Shown here one piece after another: positions 1 to 5,406 of a DNA stretch of 7,551 nucleotides. The position numbers and the translations under genes were made by a program. Position 1 is the first letter of the stretch; each line of letters begins with the position of its first letter. The stretch is from assembly GCA_016932295.1 (NCBI GenBank), contig JAFGDC010000371.1, forward strand, positions 1-7,551, in the 5' to 3' direction. The DNA comes from a candidate division CSSED10-310 bacterium (lineage in GTDB: Bacteria; CSSED10-310; JAFGDC01). Under the pieces are notes generated by a model. That model was not told the origin of the DNA. It made no database searches and saw only the letters and a program-made list of their open reading frames with translations.

Positions 1-204
1 ATGCTCATACGCAGAAGTCAGACCGAAAAAGCGCTGTCCTGAAGTAGTACATACTCCAACAACCGTCTCAACCACCACAAAAATCGTCTTCGGCCGCGAT
101 CATCCAGCCTTCGCTATCGCTCACCACCCACCCGCCAACCCTCCTAACACCCCACAGCGCAAATGGCTCGAGATTTAGTACAACTTGCCCTGCCTGGCAT
201 TTGT

Positions 205-232
205 TTGATAATAGAAACTGCTGTCGCATAAG
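205..232 (+). promoter_or_regulatory. Possible sigma70-type promoter for the radical SAM operon
   Basis: TTGATA at 205-210 matches the -35 consensus at five of six positions. CATAAG at 227-232 matches the -10 consensus at four of six, with a 16-bp spacer. The predicted transcription start near 239 would place the inverted repeat at 242-274 at the very 5' end of the mRNA. The match is modest and could arise by chance in this locally AT-richer stretch. Confidence 0.25.
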
Positions 233-241
233 ACGAATACA

Positions 242-274
242 GGGATTCAACCCGGGACATACCCCCTGAATCCC
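242..274. repeat. Perfect 8-bp inverted repeat upstream of the radical SAM gene
   Basis: GGGATTCA at 242-249 is the exact reverse complement of TGAATCCC at 267-274, separated by 17 bases. The spacer itself can pair GGG (254-256) with CCC (262-266), so an RNA from this region could fold into a two-part hairpin. The repeat ends 22 bases before the start codon at 297. It could be an operator for a dimeric regulator or a leader-RNA structure. It has no T-run, so it is not a typical intrinsic terminator. Confidence 0.5.
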
Positions 275-296
275 ATTATAGGCGAGGCACGATGTC

Positions 297-1478
297 ATGT
301 ACGAGTGGTTCCATCCTGAACGGGAGAGACGATTGCTGTTGTGGAGTCGAGGAATCCCCGCGCCGCCACTCAACGTGTCGTTCCTGTTCACCCAGAAATG
401 CCAGTTTCACTGCCGGTTCTGCAATGCGACGAACCTTCTCGAAGAGGGAAAGAATCCGGACTTCCGGGAGCTGGACACCGTTGAACTGTGCCGGCTGGCC
501 GAGGCGGGAAGCCGCTTGGGGATCACCTGGTGGGAACTGGTGGGCGGGGAACCGGCATATGATATCGACCGCCTGATCACCTTCATCGAGGCAGTTCGTG
601 ATAACGGCATGTCCGGTCATCTCATCAGCAATGGATGGGGATGGACCGAAGCGGCCGCTCGTCGCGTGGTCGAAGTCGGTTGGAATGCGCTCGTATTCAG
701 CGTGTACAGCCACCGGGCCAGGATCCACGACGACCTGGTAAGACGAAAAGGCGCTCTTGATCGAATACTCGGCATTATCGGTACGATTCAGGCTCAAAAA
801 AACCGCCTTCGAAAAAAGCAACCCCACCTATATGCGAATGTCCTTATCCACCGTTACAACATCCGATCCATCCATAAGATAACCGCCCGGCTTGCCGAAT
901 CCGGTGTGAGCCAAATCAACTTTCAGAACCTCTTCCATACTCCCACCTCCGGCCGGTATCTGGAGCCATCACCCCGGCAACAACTATACCTCCAGCGACA
1001 GCTTACCAAGATCACCGCTGTGGCAGCCAAACATAAAATCGGCACCAATATTCTTACGTACAAAGATCCACGCATGTTCAAGAGCACTCCCACCGACTCT
1101 TTCCTGGAGCGCATCACCGACGAAACGGGTTTCTCCTCGGTGTTCTGTTATGATCCCTGGCTCCGTTTGAACATCAATGCCACCGGCCGGGTCTTCTGCT
1201 GCCGCACTATGATTGACAGCGGGGAATCATTTCGCGATCACGGTGACCTGCAGTCCATCTGGCAGGGCGCCGGGTTTGAACGTCTGCGGCGCGCGTTGCT
1301 CCTGAGGAAATTACCGAATTCGTGTCAGCACTGTTGCGCGCCGATCCTGGATGACAACGAGGGTATCCGGAAAGCCCTCGCAGAAAATGAAACCCGTCTT
1401 CCGACGCAACACACGGCGGCAGAAAGCGAGCCACCTATTTCAATCACGCCGGCCGACAGGATGGTGCACAGGCAATGA
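297..1478 (+). CDS. Radical SAM protein with C-terminal twitch/SPASM-like domain
   Basis: This is a 393-residue radical SAM enzyme. Such enzymes use a [4Fe-4S] cluster to cleave S-adenosylmethionine and start radical chemistry. The cluster motif CQFHCRFC is at residues 35-42 (C35, C39, C42), and the SAM-binding GGEP is at 83-86. The partial TIM barrel continues to about residue 260. A C-terminal auxiliary-cluster region follows: C284, then NATGRVFCCR (C301, C302), then CQHCC (C343, C346, C347). This is the pattern of a twitch or short SPASM domain, found in enzymes that modify peptides, among others. The last 40 residues are polar and probably disordered. The ATG at 297 is preceded by a weak GAGG at 284-287. 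The ATG at 292 opens a different frame that shows no family features. The gene overlaps the next by ATGA, so the two are probably translationally coupled. The substrate is unknown. Confidence 0.9.
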   Translation: MYEWFHPERERRLLLWSRGIPAPPLNVSFLFTQKCQFHCRFCNATNLLEEGKNPDFRELDTVELCRLAEAGSRLGITWWELVGGEPAYDIDRLITFIEAVRDNGMSGHLISNGWGWTEAAARRVVEVGWNALVFSVYSHRARIHDDLVRRKGALDRILGIIGTIQAQKNRLRKKQPHLYANVLIHRYNIRSIHKITARLAESGVSQINFQNLFHTPTSGRYLEPSPRQQLYLQRQLTKITAVAAKHKIGTNILTYKDPRMFKSTPTDSFLERITDETGFSSVFCYDPWLRLNINATGRVFCCRTMIDSGESFRDHGDLQSIWQGAGFERLRRALLLRKLPNSCQHCCAPILDDNEGIRKALAENETRLPTQHTAAESEPPISITPADRMVHRQ

Positions 1479-2422
1479 GCGACCCCATTATCGAGCCTCC
1501 TATCCAACATCTGGGAACGCAGGTGCTTGAAGACACCTTGCTTTTTCCCCACTACTGGGTCGCCACCCTGCTGCGTTCACGCATCGAAGGATGGCTCGAA
1601 GGCCTTTCCAGTCCGCCGACCATCCTTCAACTGGAATGGTGCGCCGGATCCCATGAACCGCCACCGGACGACCGGGCCGAACAATCCCTGCCCCGTCCTC
1701 TGCGCTATTTCCGGGAACAGCTCAGCAGGATCCAACACATACTCTACAAAGAAGGCATAATCTGGTGCCGGGTGAACCTGCTGGATACCACGCCCTTCGA
1801 TCGACTTCGCATCCTTATGGATAACGTGAAATCAGATGACTGCATCGCCACCATCCGCACCAATACTTTCACATGGCTCCCACGGGATCTCGAAAGAATG
1901 GTAATCACGAGATGGGATGAACTGATACTGGCTCCCGATCCCCCCGCCCATGACCAGGCGCAATGGGGCGGGTTGCGTACCATGCTTCGGAGCGTGGAGG
2001 ATTACAAAAGAACTTTCAGCAGTCCCCTTCCCCATGTCACCATCATAAATCATGCATCCAGGGCCTCCGGTTCGTCACGTCAGGTTGGCGGCCCAGGAGA
2101 TGACACGGTATCTGATCAGTCAGGTCCAGGACCGTTCTGTATTGAACCGCTGTTGATGCTCGTCCTGTCCTCGGATGGTTCATACAGCATCTGTCGCGGC
2201 GGGCTGCTCAAAACCCCCTTTCGGGATGTATCGGAACTTATGCCATTCTGGATGGGCGAAGCCGCCATGGCCATTCGCCGGGCACTCGCCGAACACCAGC
2301 CGGTGCCGGAATGCGCCAACTGTCCGTATCGAAACGATCCATTCAACAGGCTGTTGGCCTCCTGCCGCACCGGCGGTTCGTCGATGCTTCGTTCCCTTCG
2401 CACCATCCCCGACCGGTCATGA
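1475..2422 (+). CDS. Degenerate radical SAM/SPASM-like partner lacking the catalytic cluster motif
   Basis: This 315-residue protein has no CxxxCxxC anywhere, yet it appears to be a paralogue of the preceding enzyme. Its C-terminal cysteines C222, C240, C280 and C283 are spaced x17, x39, x2. The neighbour's C284, C302, C343 and C346 are spaced x17, x40, x2. The surrounding text also matches: an SSDGSYSICR segment against NATGRVFCCR. Residues 124-160 (IRTNTFTWLPRDLERM, then WDELILAPDPPAHD) align with the neighbour's LISNGWGWTEAAARRV, then WNALVFSVYSHRARIHD. Where the neighbour has CxxxCxxC this protein has LEWCAGSHEPP, with one cysteine. Where the neighbour has GGEP it has LDTTP. It is therefore likely unable to cleave SAM but able to hold one auxiliary Fe-S cluster. 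A role as partner, scaffold or substrate-binding subunit is inferred. GeoRSP systems are a known precedent for pairing a radical SAM/SPASM enzyme with a SPASM protein. The frame is intact, so this is not a decayed pseudogene. The start overlaps the previous stop. Confidence 0.8.
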   Translation: MSDPIIEPPIQHLGTQVLEDTLLFPHYWVATLLRSRIEGWLEGLSSPPTILQLEWCAGSHEPPPDDRAEQSLPRPLRYFREQLSRIQHILYKEGIIWCRVNLLDTTPFDRLRILMDNVKSDDCIATIRTNTFTWLPRDLERMVITRWDELILAPDPPAHDQAQWGGLRTMLRSVEDYKRTFSSPLPHVTIINHASRASGSSRQVGGPGDDTVSDQSGPGPFCIEPLLMLVLSSDGSYSICRGGLLKTPFRDVSELMPFWMGEAAMAIRRALAEHQPVPECANCPYRNDPFNRLLASCRTGGSSMLRSLRTIPDRS

Positions 2423-2453
2423 CCCGCCTCACCACGCGGCGCCACGTCATGAC
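2416..2453. repeat. Two copies of the 8-bp palindrome GTCATGAC, 30 bp apart
   Basis: GTCATGAC is its own reverse complement and occurs at 2416-2423, overlapping the stop of the partner gene, and again at 2446-2453. The start-to-start distance of 30 bp is close to three helical turns, so both copies would lie on about the same face of the DNA. The second copy ends 14 bp before the -35 box of the tRNA-His promoter. This suggests paired regulator sites, but no regulator is visible and chance cannot be excluded. Confidence 0.4.
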
Positions 2454-2467
2454 TATCGACTTTTCGC

Positions 2468-2496
2468 TTGACATCTCCAGGCTGCATCCGCACAAT
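2468..2496 (+). promoter_or_regulatory. Sigma70-type promoter of tRNA-His
   Basis: TTGACA at 2468-2473 is a perfect -35 box. CACAAT at 2491-2496 matches the -10 consensus at four of six positions, with the optimal 17-bp spacer. Transcription would start near 2503, about ten bases before the mature tRNA 5' end, which fits a short leader removed by RNase P. Confidence 0.75.
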
Positions 2497-2511
2497 ACAG
2501 CGGCCTTCAAT

Positions 2512-2586
2512 GGTGGGTATAGCTCAATTGGTTAGAGCGCCAGACTGTGGATCTGGAGGCTGAGGGTTCAAGTCCCTCTACCCACC
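2512..2586 (+). tRNA. tRNA-His (anticodon GTG)
   Basis: A full cloverleaf can be drawn. The acceptor stem is GTGGGTA (2513-2519) with TACCCAC (2579-2585). The D stem is GCTC/GAGC. The anticodon stem is CCAGA/TCTGG around the loop CTGTGGA, with anticodon GTG at 2547-2549. The T stem is GAGGG/CCCTC with loop TTCAAGT. The histidine-specific extra G at position -1 is encoded (2512) and faces the discriminator C73 (2586), the bacterial identity pair for HisRS. The bases after C73 are CTT, so the CCA end is not encoded and must be added by tRNA nucleotidyltransferase. The gene has its own promoter and terminator. Confidence 0.97.
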
Positions 2587-2595
2587 CTTACCAGG

Positions 2596-2622
2596 ACCGG
2601 CGCGACCAGCGCCGGTTTTTTT
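2596..2622 (+). terminator. Intrinsic terminator of tRNA-His
   Basis: ACCGGCGC at 2596-2603 and GCGCCGGT at 2609-2616 form a perfect 8-bp GC-rich stem with a 5-base loop, followed by seven consecutive T (2616-2622). It starts ten bases after the tRNA 3' end. It therefore closes the tRNA unit and keeps transcription out of the convergent gene downstream. Confidence 0.93.
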
Positions 2623-2662
2623 GTTCCATGGTAAAGATGTGGCCGCCGACACATCATCACCC

Positions 2663-2698
2663 GGGCGATCGCCCCTCATTCCCGCGGCGGGAATGGGG
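2663..2698. repeat. Adjacent palindrome and hairpin at the 3' end of the DUF3592-like gene
   Basis: A perfect 12-bp palindrome, GGGCGATCGCCC, lies at 2663-2674, immediately after the minus-strand stop codon. Next to it, inside the last codons of the gene, CATTCCCG (2677-2684) and CGGGAATG (2688-2695) form a perfect 8-bp inverted repeat with a 3-base loop. On the minus-strand transcript these could make tandem hairpins that stop transcription or protect the 3' end. No T-run follows, so this is not a standard intrinsic terminator. Confidence 0.45.
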
Positions 2699-3332
2699 TA
2701 TTGTGATCCGGCGCCATGGGATCGTAAACCACATGGATCCTGTGACCCGGCTGCAAGCCCAGTGCCGTTTCTGGTTTCATCCCCCACTGACTGAAATGTG
2801 TCGCACCACGTGCGGTGAACGAATAACAGACAATTATATTTTCTCCCCCGAAAACATAGCCAGTCGGTACCCGGACCCGCTTGGCCCAGCCCGGCAGGCA
2901 GATATCCAGCGTGTTCGTCTCCCTGTATTCATCCGCGAACGACTTCATGGATTCAATGGTGGCCACCGCCGAAGCGCCATCGGCCAGCACGCCGTAATAC
3001 TCTTTCTGCAGATCACGATGACCTCTCCAGACATTGTACGACTGCTGGAGGAGGGGCAGGAAACCAAGTATGGCGATACTCCAATGCCCGGTGGCCATGG
3101 CCAGACCGCCGAAGAACAGCAGAAAGGGGAGTGTGAACGGCAACCCCCTCCAGGCGGTATTGAGACGAAACTCGCTGCGTCGCCTGAACGCTCTCGGGAT
3201 TTCCCTGGGAGGCGGCGGGGGGGGCGGGCCGGGATCATCTCCCGGCGGAAATGGCAGCGACAGGCCACACACATTGCAGTGTAGCGCCTTGCCCACCCGG
3301 TACGCACGACACCAGGGACATCGTAACGCCAT
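2676..3332 (-). CDS. Zinc-ribbon membrane protein with DUF3592-like domain
   Basis: This 218-residue protein has no assigned function. An N-terminal zinc ribbon is seen as CPWC (C5, C8) and CNVC (C19, C22). A hinge with seven consecutive prolines (36-42) and a basic stretch (RAFRRR) follow. Two hydrophobic segments at about 64-82 and 84-98 probably form a membrane hairpin. The rest (about 113-214) resembles DUF3592, a domain seen in small bacterial membrane proteins. The supporting features are a CYSFTARG strand, a GLQPGHRIHVVYDP segment and a final DHNTPF. I chose the ATG at 3332 because AGGAGG sits seven bases upstream. An in-frame ATG at 3350 would add six residues but lies on the far side of that site. 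The gene converges with tRNA-His and diverges from the protease operon. The zinc ribbon suggests metal-stabilised binding of a partner at the cytoplasmic face, which is inference. Confidence 0.85.
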   Translation of the reverse strand: MALRCPWCRAYRVGKALHCNVCGLSLPFPPGDDPGPPPPPPPREIPRAFRRRSEFRLNTAWRGLPFTLPFLLFFGGLAMATGHWSIAILGFLPLLQQSYNVWRGHRDLQKEYYGVLADGASAVATIESMKSFADEYRETNTLDICLPGWAKRVRVPTGYVFGGENIIVCYSFTARGATHFSQWGMKPETALGLQPGHRIHVVYDPMAPDHNTPFPPRE

Positions 3333-3339
3333 GGAGCGA

Positions 3340-3345
3340 CCTCCT
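3340..3345 (-). promoter_or_regulatory. Strong Shine-Dalgarno site fixing the start at 3332
   Basis: The minus strand reads AGGAGG seven bases before the ATG at 3332. This decides between two in-frame ATG codons (3350 and 3332) in favour of the downstream one. Confidence 0.85.
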
Positions 3346-3608
3346 CTCATGTCTTACGCCGGCATCCACCCGCGTGTTCCGCATGCAGATTGAGTATCCT
3401 GTTCATTCGAAGTTGTCCAGCATCCGCATGATGGTTCGATCTAACCGGTTGAGCATGGTTGGTTACAGGGCATCGCCGCCGGCGGTAGCCATGGCACCCG
3501 GAGAGTCTCTCCACCACTGACTGGTCGCGCAGGTCACCGTTTGGTTCCGGAACGATTTGCATCGGGCGCTGATTGGAAGTAAAAAATACGAAGCACATCA
3601 CAATGGTC
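3346..3608. other. Divergent intergenic region
   Basis: The region separates the minus-strand membrane protein gene from the plus-strand protease operon and should hold both promoters. For the protease, TTGCAT (3557-3562) and TAAAAA (3580-3585) with a 17-bp spacer are a weak candidate. For the minus-strand gene, TGGACA (3414-3419) and GATACT (3393-3398) on the minus strand have only a 15-bp spacer. A perfect 10-bp palindrome, GTTCCGGAAC, is at 3544-3553, just upstream of the first candidate. No open frame here looks like a gene. Confidence 0.5.
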
Positions 3609-3618
3609 GAGGGGAGCC

Positions 3619-5391
3619 ATGGCAAGGAAATCCATCTGCGCAAGACTATCCGAACGATCGGGCTGGCCAGTGAGCCTTTGCCTGGCGGTCATCTGTCTCA
3701 TCCGGCCGAATTTCACCCAGGGAGCCGGAACAACGTGGGATCCAGCCGCTTCGGTGGTGTCGGCCACCGGGGTGATTGAACGGTATCACAGGGATCTCGG
3801 CAACCTGACAGCCGCCCAGGAAGCCTTCGCCGCGGCAGCGTTGCGCAGCCGGCCGGAAAGCATCGGCTACCATCAGTCGTCATGTTATCCAATCCGCAGT
3901 CACTATCCCGATGTCGCATACTCCGGCATGGCCCTGGAAATCCTGGGTATCATGGAGTACTCCTGGGAGGTCCAGGTGGACGGCTTGGGATTCAGAGCGC
4001 CGCCGGCGGACTATGGAGAAGGCGGCAGCAACGATCTCGATGTCTATATCCAGGACCTGCCGGCAGGCATCGGCGGCTTCGCCGCGTTCTCGAGTTACAT
4101 CGATGAGACTCCGGAAGCAGATGCCGCCAGCTTCATCGTCCTCTCCTCCGCCCTCACTCAGGCCAACCTGCGGGGTTCCGCCACGCACGAGTTCAATCAT
4201 TGTTGCCAGAATGCGGTTGATTACTGGGAACACATGACATTCAAGGAGAACACCGCCACCTGGGTGATGGATCGCGTCTACGACGATGAAAACGCCTACT
4301 TCTTCTTCCTGCGTGCATACCAGCGCCATCCCCACTGGGCGATCCACAAGTTCAGCACGGACACGACATATCAATACGGGGAGTGTATGCTGCTGCATTT
4401 TCTGAGCGAGTACTATTCCGGCCGGGATGGTTCGATCATCGCCCGCTGGTGGGAGGAATGCGCGCAGAACGAACAGTTCAACGAGCCGGACTACATGGAT
4501 GTGCTGCGGGATCTCATCCCCCGAGAGACCCGGGGTCGTGACACGATGGCGGATGCGTTGCGCGAGTACGGCATCTGGCGCTACGCCTGCGCCGGCCGCG
4601 ACGACGGGCGTCATTTTCACGACGGCGGCGCCTGGCCGGACGGCGCCCTGGTGGCGATCGACACCGAGGTGGATGCAGCCAGCCTGCCTTACCTGGGCGG
4701 ACCGGTGGAGCCACCCGCCGATTTCGGTTACAGTTTCTGGCGCCTGCTCGGCCAGCCCGGAGATGACTGGCTGGCGATCGAGTTCGACGGTGATCCGGCG
4801 GTGGGCTGGGAAGTGACACTCATCCAGCGCACCGCGGGACCCACCTATCTTGCCCGGTCCATGACCGTCACCGCCGGCCGCGGCCTTCTTCTGGTCGGAC
4901 CTGAAACCCTTGCCCGTAATGAAGAAACCGTCCTGGCGGTGCTCAACCTGTCCAATCCTGAATTCGATCCCGACGGCAACGAAGACAATCCGCGGGGGTT
5001 CACGGTCTCGATCAACGGGGTCCGCCGCGGCGACTCCCTGTCCATCTGGAGCGACCGGCCCATGCATGGCGGCGGCGACATCCTCAACCTGAACCTTGAT
5101 ATCGAACATTCCGGCGGAAACATGACAACCCAGTTGTATGTTGTTCTGGAACTGTATGGAGAGTACCTGTTTCTGTCAGCCGAACCGGCGTACCCCGCCT
5201 TCACATCCGCCACGAACTGGTTCGAGCTGCCCCTGCCACCGGATTTTTCGGTTTCGATACCACTCCTCGCCCTGGAACTGCCCGCCCTGCCGGAACCGCT
5301 GCACCTCACATGGCACGCGGCGCTGCTCCAGGGTGCAGACCTGATAACGTATGCATCCTCGAAAGACACCCTTATCCCGCAACGTCGTTGA
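3619..5391 (+). CDS. Secreted zinc metalloprotease, MXAN_6640-like, with C-terminal shared domain
   Basis: This 590-residue protein has a basic N-terminus and a hydrophobic stretch at about 16-28, consistent with a Sec signal peptide ending near residue 35. A DLDVYIQD segment (139-146) precedes the catalytic motif HEFNH at 190-194, whose His residues bind zinc and whose Glu is the general base. The downstream KENTATW (E210) matches the position where this type of family places a conserved Glu before Thr-Ala-Thr-Trp, a likely third ligand. Residues 195-330 are helical, and 365-470 look like beta-sandwich. The last about 115 residues (473-590) resemble the C-terminus of the next gene. The ATG at 3619 follows GAGGGGAG (3609-3616) with short spacing, and no other start nearby keeps the signal peptide. 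Its substrate is unknown. It probably forms an operon with the gene that starts 15 bases after its stop. The MXAN_6640 assignment is from motif memory only. Confidence 0.83.
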   Translation: MARKSICARLSERSGWPVSLCLAVICLIRPNFTQGAGTTWDPAASVVSATGVIERYHRDLGNLTAAQEAFAAAALRSRPESIGYHQSSCYPIRSHYPDVAYSGMALEILGIMEYSWEVQVDGLGFRAPPADYGEGGSNDLDVYIQDLPAGIGGFAAFSSYIDETPEADAASFIVLSSALTQANLRGSATHEFNHCCQNAVDYWEHMTFKENTATWVMDRVYDDENAYFFFLRAYQRHPHWAIHKFSTDTTYQYGECMLLHFLSEYYSGRDGSIIARWWEECAQNEQFNEPDYMDVLRDLIPRETRGRDTMADALREYGIWRYACAGRDDGRHFHDGGAWPDGALVAIDTEVDAASLPYLGGPVEPPADFGYSFWRLLGQPGDDWLAIEFDGDPAVGWEVTLIQRTAGPTYLARSMTVTAGRGLLLVGPETLARNEETVLAVLNLSNPEFDPDGNEDNPRGFTVSINGVRRGDSLSIWSDRPMHGGGDILNLNLDIEHSGGNMTTQLYVVLELYGEYLFLSAEPAYPAFTSATNWFELPLPPDFSVSIPLLALELPALPEPLHLTWHAALLQGADLITYASSKDTLIPQRR

Positions 5392-5394
5392 ATG

Positions 5395-5400
5395 AAGGAG
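5395..5400 (+). promoter_or_regulatory. Shine-Dalgarno site deciding the start at 5407
   Basis: AAGGAG lies six bases before the ATG at 5407, an ideal distance. An in-frame ATG at 5392 directly follows the previous stop (TGAATG) but lies upstream of this site and has no ribosome binding site of its own at a comparable distance. Starting at 5407 also gives a cleaner signal peptide. Confidence 0.8.
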
Positions 5401-5406
5401 CGTGTG

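Larger units (their letters stand above)
1..291. other. Upstream region with no firmly supported gene
   Basis: I see no convincing gene here. On the + strand, one frame is open from the left edge to a TAG at 176-178 but contains no start codon, and its translation is rich in Pro, Thr and His with no recognisable motif. A second frame ends at a TGA at 40-42 and a third at a TAG at 45-47. Any of these could be the tail of a gene lying to the left, but none can be chosen. The minus-strand open frame that covers most of the region runs into the radical SAM gene and resembles nothing. The last 90 bases hold a possible promoter and an inverted repeat, listed separately. Confidence 0.5.

Noticed and set aside
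241..257. Resemblance of the region around 241-257 to the T-arm of the tRNA-His gene, as a possible attachment-site copy
   Set aside because: Only a few bases (AGGG and TTCAA) agree, and there is no integrase. The match is no better than chance.
68..391. Minus-strand open frame of 107 codons at the left edge
   Set aside because: It overlaps the start of the radical SAM gene and its translation shows no recognisable domain, so it is likely a chance frame.
292..576. Open frame starting five bases before the radical SAM start
   Set aside because: It lies entirely over the radical SAM gene in another frame and has no family features, while the 297 frame has a complete radical SAM signature.
2547..3284. 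Plus-strand open frame of 245 codons
   Set aside because: It begins inside the tRNA-His gene, runs through the terminator and mirrors the minus-strand membrane protein gene, which has a clear ribosome binding site, zinc ribbon and membrane segments.
3880..5109. Minus-strand open frame of 409 codons
   Set aside because: It is a long shadow opposite the metalloprotease, caused by GC-rich codons. The plus frame has a signal peptide, HEFNH and an operon context.
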